A stretch of 64,000 nt of DNA from Curvibacter sp. CHRR-16 (lineage in GTDB: Bacteria > Pseudomonadota > Gammaproteobacteria > Burkholderiales > Burkholderiaceae_C). The notes under the pieces are model-generated. The model did no database searches. It had not been told where the DNA came from and worked only from the letters and a program-made list of their open reading frames with translations. The stretch lies in NCBI RefSeq assembly GCF_018474005.1, contig NZ_JAHCSH010000002.1, positions 248,001 through 312,000 of the forward strand. Direction: 5' to 3'. Shown piece by piece: positions 25,718 to 35,327 of this stretch. Positions within the stretch are counted from its first letter, which is position 1, and every line of letters starts with the position of its first letter. The position numbers were made by a program, and so were the translations under genes.

Positions 25718-26665
25718 TTAAGCAGCGAGCAGCAGTTGTTCGAGCTTGACCGCATCCACACAGAAAGCGCGAATGCCCTCGGCCAACTTCTCGGTAGCCA
25801 TGGCATCGTCGTTCAGAGCCAAACGGAAGGAGGCTTCGTCGTACTGCACGGCGTCGATCTGGCTAGTGCGGGCGGCATCGGCGTCCAGCGCTTTGCCCAG
25901 CGGCTCGGAGCTAGCGGCCAGTTGGGCCAGCAAGTCGGGGCTGATGGTCAGCAAGTCGCAGCCAGCCAAGGCGGTGATCTGGCCCACGTTGCGAAAGCTT
26001 GCCCCCATGACTTCGGTGGCGATGCCGAACTTCTTGTAATAGTCAAAAATGCGCTTGACCGACTGCACGCCGGGGTCGTTGGCACCTGCGCGCTCGGCTT
26101 CCACCCAGGTATTGCCAGCGGCTTTTTTGTACCAGTCGTAAATGCGACCCACAAACGGGGAAATGAGCTGCACCTTGGCTTGGCCACAGGCCACCGCTTG
26201 GCAGAACGCAAACAACAGCGTCAGGTTGGTGCGGATGCCGCGCTCTTCCAAGTATTTGGCGGCTTGGATGCCCTCCCACGTGGAGGCGATTTTGATGAGC
26301 ACACGGTCGGTAGGAATGCCTTGTGCTTGGTACAGGTCGATCAGGCGCTCGGCACGGGCAATGGTGGCGTTGGTGTCAAAGCTCAGGCGGGCGTCCACTT
26401 CGGTGGACACGCGACCGGGAATGATGGAGAGGATTTCGCAGCCAAAGCGCACCAACAGGCGATCCACCACTTCGTCCAGCGGTTTGCCGTGGAAACGCGT
26501 CACGGTTTCCTTGACCAGCGGGGCGTACTCGGGCTTTTGCACCGCCTTGAGAATGAGCGAGGGGTTGGTTGTGGCGTCTTGGGGCTTGAAGGCGTCCAGT
26601 TGCTTGAAGTCGCCAGTGTCGGCCACCACGGTGGTGTACTGCTTGAGTGCGTCGAGTTGGGTCAT
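25718..26665 (-). CDS. tal: Transaldolase
   Basis: This 315-residue class I transaldolase of the TalB type shows the Schiff-base Lys in [15 protein letters not shown] and the family motifs [13 protein letters not shown] and [13 protein letters not shown]. It moves a dihydroxyacetone unit between sugar phosphates in the non-oxidative pentose phosphate pathway. Residue count matches TalB (317). It is transcribed divergently from zwf across a 108-base gap that contains a palindrome, so tal-pgi and zwf-hexR could be co-regulated. Confidence 0.98.
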   Translation of the reverse strand: MTQLDALKQYTTVVADTGDFKQLDAFKPQDATTNPSLILKAVQKPEYAPLVKETVTRFHGKPLDEVVDRLLVRFGCEILSIIPGRVSTEVDARLSFDTNATIARAERLIDLYQAQGIPTDRVLIKIASTWEGIQAAKYLEERGIRTNLTLLFAFCQAVACGQAKVQLISPFVGRIYDWYKKAAGNTWVEAERAGANDPGVQSVKRIFDYYKKFGIATEVMGASFRNVGQITALAGCDLLTISPDLLAQLAASSEPLGKALDADAARTSQIDAVQYDEASFRLALNDDAMATEKLAEGIRAFCVDAVKLEQLLLAA

Positions 26666-26736
26666 GTTGATTACAGGTAGTTGCGTGTGTGCAGGGTTAA
26701 CCAGACTTGAATTATGGGTGAAACAAAGTTACATTA

Positions 26737-26750
26737 GAAAATCAATTTTC
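26737..26750. promoter_or_regulatory. Palindrome in the tal/zwf divergent promoter region, possible HexR operator
   Basis: GAAAATCAATTTTC is an exact inverted repeat (6-2-6) lying 24 bases before zwf and 72 before tal. It sits within a larger sequence bounded by GTTAC and GTAAC. Position suits a repressor such as the RpiR/HexR protein encoded downstream of zwf. The match to published HexR boxes is not strong, so this is a positional guess. Confidence 0.35.
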
Positions 26751-26773
26751 CGTAACCTAGAGAAAAACATCTC

Positions 26774-28240
26774 ATGAGCTTTGATCTTGTCATGTTTGGC
26801 GGCACAGGTGACTTGGCCTGGCGCAAACTCATGCCCGCCCTGTTCCAAGCATTCCGCCACGGCACGCTGCCAGCGGGTGGTCGCATCATCGGCGTTGGCC
26901 GTGATGACATGAGCCACGAACAATACCGCGACCTGATTCGCAAGCGCTTTGACAAGGTGGAACTGGCCAAGCGCCCCAGCGCCGAAGAATTCGCCCGCTT
27001 TGCCGAGCTACTGGAATACGTGCGCATGGATTTGTCCAAGGCTGAGTCTTACCAAGCCTTGGCCAACACGCTGCAGCAGCGCAACGCGGACACGGTGGTC
27101 ATGTACTTGGCCACAGCACCGGGCTTGTTCACCACCATTTGCGAGCAGCTAGCCGCCCATGGCATGAACAGCCCGCACATCCGCTTGGTGCTGGAAAAAC
27201 CACTGGGGCACGACTTGGAGTCCAACCGTGCCATCAACCTGACAGTGCGCCGCTTCTTCCAAGAAAACCAAGTTTTCCGCATCGACCACTACTTGGGCAA
27301 GCCTTCGGTGCAAAACCTGTTTGCGCTGCGTTTTGGCAATGCGCTGTTTGAACCGCTCTGGCGCCGCGAACACATTGCCAACATCCAGATCAGCATTGCC
27401 GAAGATTTGGGCGTGGAAAGCCGTGGTGCGTTTTACGAAACCACCGGCGCGCTGCGCGACATGGTGCAAAACCACGCGCTGCAACTGCTGTGCGCCATTG
27501 CCATGGAGCCACCTATCAACGCGCATGCCGATGCCATCCGCGATGAAAAACTCAAGGTGCTGCGCAGCCTGAAAGCCTGGACCCCCGTATCGCTGCAACA
27601 AGACGTGGTACGCGGCCAGTACAGTGCGGGCACCAGCGGTGGCTTGCCAGTGCCGGGCTACCTGCAAGAAGCAGGCGTAGACCCCAACAGTGCTACCGAG
27701 ACTTTTGTGGCCCTGCGCACCGAGATTGCCAACTGGCGCTGGGCAGGCGTGCCTTTTTACATCCGCACCGGCAAGCGACTGGCGGGGCGCGATGCGCGCA
27801 TCGTCATCAACTTCCGCCCCACGCCCCACGCTATTTTTGATACCGGCAACACCGCCAGCAACCAGTTAGTCATCAACCTGCAACCCAAGGATGGGCTGGA
27901 GCTGCACTTGCTGGCCCAAGGCCAGCACACGCGTGCAGCCAAGGGAGCGAGCGCACAAACTCTGTCGCCCGTGCACTTGGACTTGGACTTTGACAAGCGC
28001 TTTGGCTCTGAGCGCGTGGGTGCCTATGAGCGGCTGCTGCTGGACGTGATCGATGGTCGCTTGAACCTGTTTGTGCGCAGCGACGAGCAAGAGGAAGCTT
28101 GGCGCTGGGTAGAGCCCATTTTGGACCACTGGGCCAGCGACCCCCAAGGCCCCCGCCACTATGCCGCCGGCACTTGGGGGCCCAGTGCCTCCAGCGCCAT
28201 GATTGCCCGTGACGGCTTTTGCTGGGCTGAAGAAAGCTAA
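26774..28240 (+). CDS. zwf: Glucose-6-phosphate 1-dehydrogenase
   Basis: This 488-residue enzyme has the NADP-binding start VMFGGTGDLAWRKLMP and the active-site motif FRIDHYLGK around residue 170, followed by VQNLFALRFGN. It oxidises glucose 6-phosphate to 6-phosphogluconolactone, feeding the Entner-Doudoroff and pentose phosphate routes; no pgl, edd or eda gene lies in the window. Its TAA overlaps the possible start of the RpiR-type regulator, so the two are co-transcribed. The ribosome site is weak (AGAGAAAAA). Confidence 0.98.
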   Translation: MSFDLVMFGGTGDLAWRKLMPALFQAFRHGTLPAGGRIIGVGRDDMSHEQYRDLIRKRFDKVELAKRPSAEEFARFAELLEYVRMDLSKAESYQALANTLQQRNADTVVMYLATAPGLFTTICEQLAAHGMNSPHIRLVLEKPLGHDLESNRAINLTVRRFFQENQVFRIDHYLGKPSVQNLFALRFGNALFEPLWRREHIANIQISIAEDLGVESRGAFYETTGALRDMVQNHALQLLCAIAMEPPINAHADAIRDEKLKVLRSLKAWTPVSLQQDVVRGQYSAGTSGGLPVPGYLQEAGVDPNSATETFVALRTEIANWRWAGVPFYIRTGKRLAGRDARIVINFRPTPHAIFDTGNTASNQLVINLQPKDGLELHLLAQGQHTRAAKGASAQTLSPVHLDLDFDKRFGSERVGAYERLLLDVIDGRLNLFVRSDEQEEAWRWVEPILDHWASDPQGPRHYAAGTWGPSASSAMIARDGFCWAEES

Positions 28241-28257
28241 TGCGCGAGGATCTCCCC

Positions 28258-29106
28258 ATGCTGGACCGCATCCGTGCCTGCCTGCCCTCATTGGCCCCTG
28301 CAGAGCAGCGGGTGGGCAAGCTGTGCCTGTCTGACCCACGGGCTTTTGCCAAACTGCCTGTGAGTGAACTGGCCGACCGAGCCCACGTGAGCAAGCCCAC
28401 CGTGGTGCGGTTTTGCCGCAGCGTGGGCTATGACGGCTTGGCCGACTTCAAGCTCAAGCTGGCTGGCACAGTCAACGAAGGCGTTCCCTTCATCCACCGC
28501 AGCGTGGACGCGGACGACAAAGTGGGGGACGTGCTCGTCAAAGTGGTGGACAACACGGTGGCGGCATTTCTCAAATACCGCAACGACGCCTCGAGCGCCG
28601 CCATAGAAAAAGCCGTCAAGGCATTGACCGAAGCCTACAGCAACCGACGCCAAATTCAGTTCTTTGGTGTGGGCAACTCCGGCATCGTGGCGCAGGACGC
28701 GCAACACAAGTTCTTCCGGCTAGGCATTAACACCACTGCCTACAGCGACGGGCACATGCAAGTCATGAGTGCATCGCTGCTGCGCGCGGGCGATTGCGTG
28801 GTCATCATCAGCAACTCAGGCCGCACCCGCGACCTGATGGATGCGACTGACATTGCGCGCAAAAACGGGGCGACCACCATCGTCATCACGGCCAGCGGCT
28901 CGCCACTGGCCAGTGCCGGGCACATTCACCTCAGTGCCGACCACCCCGAAGGCTTTGACAAATACAGCCCCATGGTCTCGCGCCTGCTGCATTTGATGAT
29001 GATCGACATCCTGGCCACCTGTGTCGCCCTGCGCATAGGCAGCAGCCAACTGCAGCCACTGCTGCAAGAAATGAAAAACAACCTGCGCAACAAACGGTAT
29101 GCGTGA
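28258..29106 (+). CDS. RpiR-family regulator, HexR-like
   Basis: The product (282 residues from ATG 28258) has an N-terminal RpiR helix-turn-helix (VSELADRAHVSKPTVVRFCR) and a C-terminal SIS domain (FFGVGNSGIVAQD, VVIISNSGRTRDLMDA) that binds a phosphosugar. HexR senses 2-keto-3-deoxy-6-phosphogluconate and represses zwf and Entner-Doudoroff genes; the position directly after zwf is the classical arrangement. ATG 28258 has AGGA 8 bases upstream; ATG 28240, overlapping the zwf stop, would add six residues. Ends just before a strong hairpin terminator. The exact HexR identity is inferred from context. Confidence 0.9.
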   Translation: MLDRIRACLPSLAPAEQRVGKLCLSDPRAFAKLPVSELADRAHVSKPTVVRFCRSVGYDGLADFKLKLAGTVNEGVPFIHRSVDADDKVGDVLVKVVDNTVAAFLKYRNDASSAAIEKAVKALTEAYSNRRQIQFFGVGNSGIVAQDAQHKFFRLGINTTAYSDGHMQVMSASLLRAGDCVVIISNSGRTRDLMDATDIARKNGATTIVITASGSPLASAGHIHLSADHPEGFDKYSPMVSRLLHLMMIDILATCVALRIGSSQLQPLLQEMKNNLRNKRYA

Positions 29107-29112
29107 ACAAGC

Positions 29113-29137
29113 AAAAGGCCGCTTACGCGGCCTTTTT
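29113..29137. terminator. Bidirectional terminator between the hexR-like gene and porin 1
   Basis: AAAAGGCCGC (29113-29122) pairs with GCGGCCTTTT (29127-29136) around TTAC, with A and T tracts on both sides. It lies between two convergent stops and can serve both strands. Confidence 0.92.
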
Positions 29138-29174
29138 GCTGGAAGCTACGCTTCAGGATAGTTGCTGATAAATC

Positions 29175-30302
29175 TTAGAACGAATGGCTCAGCAAAATAT
29201 CTGCAGCACTTTCGTTTTGTTTGTAACCCAAAATGCTCAATGAGCTGACCACACCATTGGTTGCAGCAGCAGTACCAAATCGCTCAAACTGTTCATAACC
29301 ACTGACTGTCCAAGTTGCGTAACGAACCGCAATATTGGTGCGTTTACTCAATGCATACTGGGCGCTTACTGTCATACCACTTGCAGTGCCATCGACACGA
29401 TTCAGCGCAGCTTTAACGGCAGAAGCGGTACCCCCAGTCAACGGTCCTACGGCAGTTAATGGAGCATCGGTAACACCATTGACACGCGATTGCTCCCAAG
29501 CAGCACCAAACAGCCATTTACCGGCAGGGACACTCATACCGAACAGTACGTTGTCTTGGGTGACACCCCAACTCACATTGGCATGGTCATAGCCTGCACC
29601 TAGCTTCATGTAACCAAAGTCATAACCGGCTTCAAGGTGATAAATCTCTTTCTTAGTCAAACTATTGCCATTGAAAATACCGCCGGTATCGTCTGCATTC
29701 GTATATTTACGGTAGCCAGCCCCCACTTTCAAGGTATCCGTCAGATATGCCACTATGAAATCGTGCTGCCCCTGTCCCACAGCACCAGTAGTTGAGGCGC
29801 TAGCCGTACCTTGCGAACCCAAACCAATGCCCGAGCCATTGCTTGACTCGCTAAATTTGTATCGCATGAGAACTGGGCCACTCAATGCTGTATAGCTCAG
29901 ATATTCTTTGGATGTACGGACTTGATTCAGTTTGCTGTCAAACTTGATCAGATTCCCACCACCGTAAGCAATATCTGTGAAGATATCTGCTTCCTTAGCA
30001 TAGCCCATTTCGATACGGCCAAAAGATTGATCCGTATAGCTGATCTTGCTATCCCCACCAGCTGTGGATGCACGAGTAAGCCCGTCAAAACCCATCTCTG
30101 CTGTAACAGTTTTTCCTGCGCCTAAATTCTCAACAATCGAAAAATTGATCGTTGATGTATCAACACCAAAACCTGCCGCATCGTTGCCACTCGTGTCATG
30201 GCTTGTTTTATATCCATAGACATACTGACCGCTGATAGTGACCTGTGCTTGGGCAGCCCATGCCAGCGAAGTTACGGCCATAGCAATCAAAGTTTTTTTC
30301 AT
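29175..30302 (-). CDS. Gram-negative trimeric porin (porin 1)
   Basis: This 375-residue outer-membrane porin has a signal peptide (MKKTLIAMAVTSLAWAAQAQ, cleaved after AQA), alternating beta strands such as VTISGQYVYGYKTSHD, and a C-terminal aromatic strand ending LLSHSF, the BAM recognition signal. It belongs to the 16-stranded betaproteobacterial porin type and should form general diffusion channels. It is a paralogue of the porin 232 bases upstream: both start with MKKTL, V-TI-G-x-Y and GFGVDT. It is less biased in codon use than its neighbour, so it may be the minor or conditional porin. Each gene has its own terminator. Confidence 0.92.
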   Translation of the reverse strand: MKKTLIAMAVTSLAWAAQAQVTISGQYVYGYKTSHDTSGNDAAGFGVDTSTINFSIVENLGAGKTVTAEMGFDGLTRASTAGGDSKISYTDQSFGRIEMGYAKEADIFTDIAYGGGNLIKFDSKLNQVRTSKEYLSYTALSGPVLMRYKFSESSNGSGIGLGSQGTASASTTGAVGQGQHDFIVAYLTDTLKVGAGYRKYTNADDTGGIFNGNSLTKKEIYHLEAGYDFGYMKLGAGYDHANVSWGVTQDNVLFGMSVPAGKWLFGAAWEQSRVNGVTDAPLTAVGPLTGGTASAVKAALNRVDGTASGMTVSAQYALSKRTNIAVRYATWTVSGYEQFERFGTAAATNGVVSSLSILGYKQNESAADILLSHSF

Positions 30303-30470
30303 AATCCAATACCTTTAAGCGAATAAGCTGGTACTACCAGCGGCAAAACTTCCTGTTTTAGAAGCTGTATGCATTGCATCAAAAAGGCTCTCAACCCGCA
30401 TTGGGGATCCCCCTAGAAAATCGTAGGCTAGGCACTCTAAAAACCACCCTTAAGCATCAAGTCTGCATAA

Positions 30471-30499
30471 AAAAACCCGCCCTAAAAGGGCGGGTTTTT
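30471..30499. terminator. Terminator of porin 2 (active on the minus strand)
   Basis: AAAAACCCGCCC (30471-30482) and GGGCGGGTTTTT (30488-30499) form a 12-base-pair stem around TAAAA with A/T flanks on both sides. It lies 36 bases downstream of the porin 2 stop. Confidence 0.95.
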
Positions 30500-30534
30500 A
30501 TTTCCAATAAAAACTGACTTACGCCAGCTTTAAA

Positions 30535-31518
30535 TTAGAAAGTGTGACCGAGCAATACCGCTGTGTCTGTACCGCGGTTGGCACCGTTTTGATCCCAATT
30601 CTTGTATGTCAAGGACACAGCAGTACGCTTGCTCAGAGCGTAAGAAGCTGTCAAACCATAGCCAGAGTTCTTCACGTCACCAGTAGTGTCGCTAGAAGAA
30701 GCCAAGGCAGCTGTACCATCACCAACAGAAGATCCTGTACCGTCGCGCTTGGAGTTGATGTAGTCCAGACCAATAGTCAGGTTGCCAAATGGAACAGTTG
30801 CACCGACCAAGAACTCTTGGTAAGTACCTTTAACTTTGGTAGTGTTGATAGCAGCAGCGCCCAACTTTGCAACGCCCAGATCATAAGAACCCTTCACGCG
30901 TACGCGGGACTTGTTATTGTTGTTGCTACCTTCGTAGCTATCGTACTGCGCATAGTCCAAAGCGGCAGTAGCAGGACCAGCTGCATAAGCAGCAGCGATA
31001 CCAACCTTACGTTGCTTAGTAACAGTTGCGTCACCAGCAGAACCAGCACCGGTAGCGGAATCTGTAGAAGAAGCTTCATCAGCACCAACCGACACAGTCA
31101 CAGGGCCAAATGCTGGCAATGTGTACTTCACGTAGTCGTTGGTAGTACGGCTAGCAGAAACCTTGCCATCAAAACCAGCCAAGCCGGAGATAACGTTTTC
31201 AGAGTAGTTAGCACCCTTGATGTAACCACCTTCGATCTTGCCGAAAGAGCCAGACAGATTGATGGAGCTATCGCCACCAGAAGCAGTTGTACGTGTCAAA
31301 GTGTCGATGGCCATGTTTGCACCAGCCTTCAAACCACCACCCAGATCTTCAGATGCGTTGAAGAAGATGGAAGCAGTATCAACACCGAAGCCTGCTGCAT
31401 CAGCACCAGAAACAGAACGGGTAGCTTGGTAACCATACCAGTACTCACCAGTGATAGTCACTTGTGCGAAAGAAGAAGTAGCAGCCAGAGCGGCCAAAGC
31501 AACGAGAGTCTTTTTCAT
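30535..31518 (-). CDS. Gram-negative trimeric porin (porin 2, probably the major one)
   Basis: This 327-residue porin has a signal peptide (MKKTLVALAALAATSSFAQ), strands starting VTITGEYWYGYQATRS and the terminal strand AVLLGHTF. The loop region around 150-175 is Ser/Thr/Gly/Asp-rich, as in surface-exposed loops. Codon use is strongly biased and the ribosome site is good (GGAGAAAATTTTC before the ATG on the minus strand), so high expression is likely. A long upstream leader contains a 14-base-pair inverted repeat. It is shorter than porin 1 because of loop differences, not because the barrel is broken. Confidence 0.93.
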   Translation of the reverse strand: MKKTLVALAALAATSSFAQVTITGEYWYGYQATRSVSGADAAGFGVDTASIFFNASEDLGGGLKAGANMAIDTLTRTTASGGDSSINLSGSFGKIEGGYIKGANYSENVISGLAGFDGKVSASRTTNDYVKYTLPAFGPVTVSVGADEASSTDSATGAGSAGDATVTKQRKVGIAAAYAAGPATAALDYAQYDSYEGSNNNNKSRVRVKGSYDLGVAKLGAAAINTTKVKGTYQEFLVGATVPFGNLTIGLDYINSKRDGTGSSVGDGTAALASSSDTTGDVKNSGYGLTASYALSKRTAVSLTYKNWDQNGANRGTDTAVLLGHTF

Positions 31519-31635
31519 GAAAATTTTCTCCAGGTTAAAACGAAGGACTCTGGCCTGATGGATCAGAGCCCCGAGCCAACCTCCTGTCTAGGAAGTTGTT
31601 GCTATTCAACCAGAGCACGACATTCTTGGCAAAGA

Positions 31636-31669
31636 AAAGAAGACAAAAAGTGACTTTTTTGTCTTCTTT
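31636..31669. repeat. Long inverted repeat in the porin 2 / coq7 intergenic region
   Basis: The arms AAAGAAGACAAAAA (31636-31649) and TTTTTGTCTTCTTT (31656-31669) pair perfectly over 14 bases around a six-base loop. It lies 118 bases upstream of porin 2 and 92 upstream of coq7. It could be an operator, a 5'-leader stem in the porin mRNA, or a bidirectional terminator-like structure. Confidence 0.7.
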
Positions 31670-31760
31670 CGTTGCAACACGACAACATTGGCAAATATGT
31701 CACTCGAAAATTTAGGCATTTTTCCAACAAAATGAGCAAACCAACCACCGAATTCGACCT

Positions 31761-32393
31761 ATGAATGACATTTTGGTCGCTGCCAACAGCGCACTGCGTA
31801 CCTTGTTTGCCCCCGCAAGCGGGCAAATTAGCTACACAAAACTATCCAATTCACTTAGCAAAACAGAAACCCAACATGCCGCAGGCCTTATGCGTGTGAA
31901 CCATGTGGGAGAAGTTTGTGCCCAAGCACTGTACACAGCACAGGCGCTGACAACGTCCAACGCTGCTTTACGCAAACATTTTCTGGATGCATGCGAAGAA
32001 GAAACCGATCACTTGGCATGGACAGAGCAGCGCCTACAAGCGCTTGGAGGCCGAAAGTCTCTGCTCAACCCCCTGTGGTACGCAGGTGCGTTTGGCCTAG
32101 GCTTGGTAGCAGGGCGCCTAGGCGATGCGTGGAGTTTGGGCTTTGTCGTCGAAACGGAACACCAAGTGGGGGCTCATTTGCAAAGCCATCTGCAACCCTA
32201 CGATGGCAGTGCAGACAGTGGCCTACCCAGTGGAGATACCACTTCACGCGACATAGTCCAGCAGATGCATGCTGACGAATTGCGCCATGCTGAAAATGCG
32301 GCTAAGGAGGGTGCCAAGGATCTCCCTCCCCCCGTCAAGCAGCTGATGCGTGCCGCGGCCAAGGTCATGACAACGGTGGCCTATCGCCTGTAA
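31761..32393 (+). CDS. coq7: Demethoxyubiquinone hydroxylase Coq7
   Basis: This 210-residue di-iron enzyme performs the last ring hydroxylation of ubiquinone synthesis in bacteria that use Coq7 in place of UbiF. The iron-ligand motifs are visible: [35 protein letters not shown] and [10 protein letters not shown], giving the Glu and Glu-x-x-His ligands of the ferritin-like fold. Start ATG 31761 has no strong ribosome site. It converges with gpsA with a 6-base gap. Other ubi genes (ubiB, ubiJ, ubiE) lie 16-20 kb away. Confidence 0.95.
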   Translation: MNDILVAANSALRTLFAPASGQISYTKLSNSLSKTETQHAAGLMRVNHVGEVCAQALYTAQALTTSNAALRKHFLDACEEETDHLAWTEQRLQALGGRKSLLNPLWYAGAFGLGLVAGRLGDAWSLGFVVETEHQVGAHLQSHLQPYDGSADSGLPSGDTTSRDIVQQMHADELRHAENAAKEGAKDLPPPVKQLMRAAAKVMTTVAYRL

Positions 32394-32399
32394 AGCCAA

Positions 32400-33395
32400 C
32401 TACTCAGCCGCAGGGGTGCGCCCCATAAGGGCTGCTACGGCTTGCACTGGGGTGAGTGCACCATCCAGCAACCCCACCACGCACCCTGTAATAGGCATAG
32501 AGACACCCAATTGTTGGGCCCTAGCCCATACCGTACGGGCACTGTATACCCCTTCGGCAACGTGTCCTAGGGCGGCCACCGCCTGCTCCAAGCTCAAGCC
32601 ACGGGCTAAAGCTAGACCAACTTGCCGGTTGCGGGAAAGATCGCCTGTTGCAGTCAACACCAAGTCGCCCAAGCCGCTCAAACCCATAAAAGTTTCAGCA
32701 TCCGCCCCTAGGGCGACGCCCAAGCGGCTCATTTCAGCCAAGCCACGGGTCACAAGTGCTGCACGCGCGTTCAGCCCCAGCGATAAGCCATCGCACAGGC
32801 CAGTTGCAATCGCCAGCACATTTTTCACCGCACCACCCACCTCTACACCGACAACATCGGTATTGGCGTAAACACGCATATTGGGGCCATGGAATGCGTC
32901 CACCAATGCAGAACGCACGTGGGCCAAGGTACTGGCAGCTACCAGCGCCGTTGGTGCACCTTGGGCTACTTCTTGCGCAAAGCTGGGGCCACTGAGCACA
33001 CCTGCATGCAAACTGGGGGCAACTTGGGCATGGATTTCATGTGGCAACCACCCATGCTCGCCAGCTTCAAAACCCTTGCACAGCCATGCAACGGGGGTAT
33101 CTGACACCCTATGAGCCAGTTGTCGGAGCATGCCACGCAAAGCCCGCATGGGGGTTGCAATGACAAATAAATCAGCACCAGTTGCAAGCACATCGTCTAC
33201 AGGTGCTGCAGCAATAGTCAAAGCATCTGGAAAATGACTCGCTGGCAAATAACGAGCATTACAGCGCGCCATTTGCATAGTCTGCACTTGCGCTGCATCA
33301 CGTGCCCACAAGGTGACTTGATGGCGCGGTGATTGCGCCGCGCTAATAGCCAAGGCGGTACCCCAAGCACCCGCCCCTAACACTACAACTTTCAT
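32400..33395 (-). CDS. gpsA: Glycerol-3-phosphate dehydrogenase [NAD(P)+]
   Basis: This 331-residue enzyme reduces dihydroxyacetone phosphate to sn-glycerol 3-phosphate for phospholipid synthesis. The start [16 protein letters not shown] is the Rossmann GxGxxG loop; [16 protein letters not shown] and the [11 protein letters not shown] catalytic region (Lys) follow. ATG 33395 is preferred over a 12-residue longer in-frame start because the family begins directly with this strand. It sits downstream of secB by 42 bases, an arrangement common in Burkholderiales. Confidence 0.97.
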   Translation of the reverse strand: MKVVVLGAGAWGTALAISAAQSPRHQVTLWARDAAQVQTMQMARCNARYLPASHFPDALTIAAAPVDDVLATGADLFVIATPMRALRGMLRQLAHRVSDTPVAWLCKGFEAGEHGWLPHEIHAQVAPSLHAGVLSGPSFAQEVAQGAPTALVAASTLAHVRSALVDAFHGPNMRVYANTDVVGVEVGGAVKNVLAIATGLCDGLSLGLNARAALVTRGLAEMSRLGVALGADAETFMGLSGLGDLVLTATGDLSRNRQVGLALARGLSLEQAVAALGHVAEGVYSARTVWARAQQLGVSMPITGCVVGLLDGALTPVQAVAALMGRTPAAE

Positions 33396-33437
33396 AGCAG
33401 CTTGAGCCCGCAGCACAAGGGCTGCGGGCACTTTTTG

Positions 33438-33869
33438 TTATTGAGCTTGCTCAGAACGCTGTTGTTCGTACATCGCTTGGAAATTAATTTCACTCAAATG
33501 CACCGGAGGGAAGCCTGCACGTTGAATGAGGTCAGCCACATTACCGCGCAGATAGGGGTAGACGATTTGCGGGCAAGCAATGCCCATCAACTGGCTCAGA
33601 TGCTCATCTGGCACGTTGCGAATCTCAAAAATACCGGCTTGCTTGGCTTCGACCAAGAACACTGTTTTTTCTTTCAGCGTGGTCTGCACAGTAGCAGTAA
33701 CTGCCACTTCGTAAACCCCCTCAGCCACTGGTTTGGCCTCCACACCCAATTGAATATCCAGAGCTGGTTGCTCTTGCTCGAGCAAAATTTCAGGGGAGTT
33801 GGGTTGCTCCAAGGATGCTTCTTTGAGATAAACGCGCTGAATTTGGAATACAGGATCTTGATCCGCCAT
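33438..33869 (-). CDS. secB: Protein-export chaperone SecB
   Basis: This 143-residue acidic protein ([20 protein letters not shown]) is the tetrameric SecB that keeps secretory precursors unfolded and delivers them to SecA. The conserved segments [22 protein letters not shown] and [24 protein letters not shown] (hydrophobic groove and C-terminal region) are visible. ATG 33869 is used; ten extra N-terminal residues from ATG 33899 are unlike the family. The gene lies between grxC and gpsA as in many betaproteobacteria. Confidence 0.98.
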   Translation of the reverse strand: MADQDPVFQIQRVYLKEASLEQPNSPEILLEQEQPALDIQLGVEAKPVAEGVYEVAVTATVQTTLKEKTVFLVEAKQAGIFEIRNVPDEHLSQLMGIACPQIVYPYLRGNVADLIQRAGFPPVHLSEINFQAMYEQQRSEQAQ

Positions 33870-33913
33870 GGCTTGCTTTCTGTGGATGAACGATGACAAA
33901 GGCGCTGATTATG

Positions 33914-34177
33914 TCAGGCCTGTCCTTGCAGCAAGGGAACCAAGCCACCTTTCGCATCCAAGGCAGTCAAATCATCGCAGCCCCCTACATGGGTATCACC
34001 GATGAAGATTTGCGGCACGGTGCGTCGCCCGGTGATCTCCATCATCCTTGCACGCTCTTGAGGGTTGGCATCAACGCGAATTTCTTCGATGACCGCCACC
34101 CCACGCGCCTGCAACAAGCGTTTGGCTTGGATGCAGTAGGGGCAGACAGCGGTTGTGTACATTTTGACGGCTTGCAT
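33914..34177 (-). CDS. grxC: Glutaredoxin 3
   Basis: This 87-residue thioredoxin-fold protein has the dithiol active site CPYC at 12-15, the TVPQIFI cis-Pro strand and the GGCDDL glutathione-binding turn. It reduces disulfides and mixed glutathione disulfides with glutathione in the cytoplasm. AAGGAAA precedes the ATG on the minus strand. It lies 44 bases upstream of secB, forming the conserved grxC-secB-gpsA cluster. Confidence 0.97.
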   Translation of the reverse strand: MQAVKMYTTAVCPYCIQAKRLLQARGVAVIEEIRVDANPQERARMMEITGRRTVPQIFIGDTHVGGCDDLTALDAKGGLVPLLQGQA

Positions 34178-34196
34178 ACGGTTTCCTTAGGAACAA

Positions 34197-35252
34197 TTAC
34201 CGATATTGTCCAATGTACTGATCAACCTTATCGACATTAAGGCGAGTGACAAAAGCCGGACCAGACAAGATGTGTCGCCCATTGCTTGGCTTGAGACTCA
34301 ACCCATACTTGGAAGCCCGCACATGCAGCTTATTTTCAGAAAATAAGCCAATTTGCAACAGCAGCGCAGACTCTTCGGGATATTTCAGCTTGCGCGCCAA
34401 GACTGCCACAGGCAAATACCCCTGCAAGTAAGGCTGTTGATCTATTGCAAAGTCCATTAAGCCTGAAGTAACTCCCGTCGCCACCTCCTTGGACAGATCG
34501 AACGTGACCAAGTGGGGCTTTTTAGAGTTCTTGCTTTTGCGCAAATACCCCATGGTGGCAATCGCTTCATTCAGCCCCGTTGTCAAAATGCTGTTGACAG
34601 GCCCAGCACCTTCGATGAATTTGGCAATGCTGGCTTCTGCCTCTGCATCTTTGCCTTGTGGCTCGAACATAGCCACAGGGCCTGCAACCCCTAGACCCTT
34701 AGCAAACCCTTCGCAACGTTGCTTGGTAGCAGCATTGTCCACAGAGCGAACGATGCACACAAAGCTTGTGGCACCTGCTTTGCGGGCTTGTTCGCCAGCC
34801 AACCGCCCAGCAAGCTCCTCTGGCTGCCCCACGTGCAAAATGGCTCCAACGGCTTCGCTGTCTTCTTGAGTGCCCGAGTTGGTGGTAATAAGCGGTAAGC
34901 GCTTTTCCTTGACCATGGCTGCAAGCGGGTTGCGCAAGCGCCCAGGATTGGGCATGGTGGAAACCACAGCAGCGTATTTGCTGGGGTCGATTTCGTTGAT
35001 GATTTTGATCATGCCATCCAGCTCGCCATCGGCTGGGGTTATGAAATCCACGTCAACACCAAAATCTTCCGCAGCTTGCGCTATACCGTTTTTAACCGGA
35101 TCCCACCATTTGGATGAAGATTTGGCCGAACTTATAAAAGCGATACGGGGCTTTTTGGTGGCGGTCTGAGCCGATGCGAAACCAACACCTGCACAACAAA
35201 CCGCCACCAGACAATAGCGCAAAACTTTTTGCACATAGGCATTCATTTGCAT
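34197..35252 (-). CDS. Periplasmic sugar-type substrate-binding protein without transporter genes
   Basis: This 351-residue protein has a signal peptide (CLVAVCCAGVGFASAQT) and the type I periplasmic-binding fold of the ribose/LuxP group (Peripla_BP_4): PRIAFISSAKSSSKWWDPV, GMIKIINEIDPSKYAAVV, LPLITTNSG and DFAIDQQPYLQGYLPV. The last motif is typical of binding proteins for ribose-like sugars and of sensors that hand ligand to a histidine kinase. No ABC permease or ATPase and no kinase gene is adjacent, so it works with remote partners or as a sensor. The gene is wedged into the conserved rhodanese-grxC-secB cluster. Ligand unknown. Confidence 0.82.
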   Translation of the reverse strand: MQMNAYVQKVLRYCLVAVCCAGVGFASAQTATKKPRIAFISSAKSSSKWWDPVKNGIAQAAEDFGVDVDFITPADGELDGMIKIINEIDPSKYAAVVSTMPNPGRLRNPLAAMVKEKRLPLITTNSGTQEDSEAVGAILHVGQPEELAGRLAGEQARKAGATSFVCIVRSVDNAATKQRCEGFAKGLGVAGPVAMFEPQGKDAEAEASIAKFIEGAGPVNSILTTGLNEAIATMGYLRKSKNSKKPHLVTFDLSKEVATGVTSGLMDFAIDQQPYLQGYLPVAVLARKLKYPEESALLLQIGLFSENKLHVRASKYGLSLKPSNGRHILSGPAFVTRLNVDKVDQYIGQYR

Positions 35253-35327
35253 AGAGAACTCCTCGGATTACAGTTGCTGCGGCGACTGTAGCGAGTTCAG
35301 CATTGCAGAGAAAGCCAAATCCTTGCA

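Noticed and set aside
30544-31653. A 369-codon plus-strand frame opposite porin 2
   Set aside because: Ser/Thr/Cys/Arg-rich translation typical of a porin gene read backwards; the porin has a signal peptide and terminal Phe strand.
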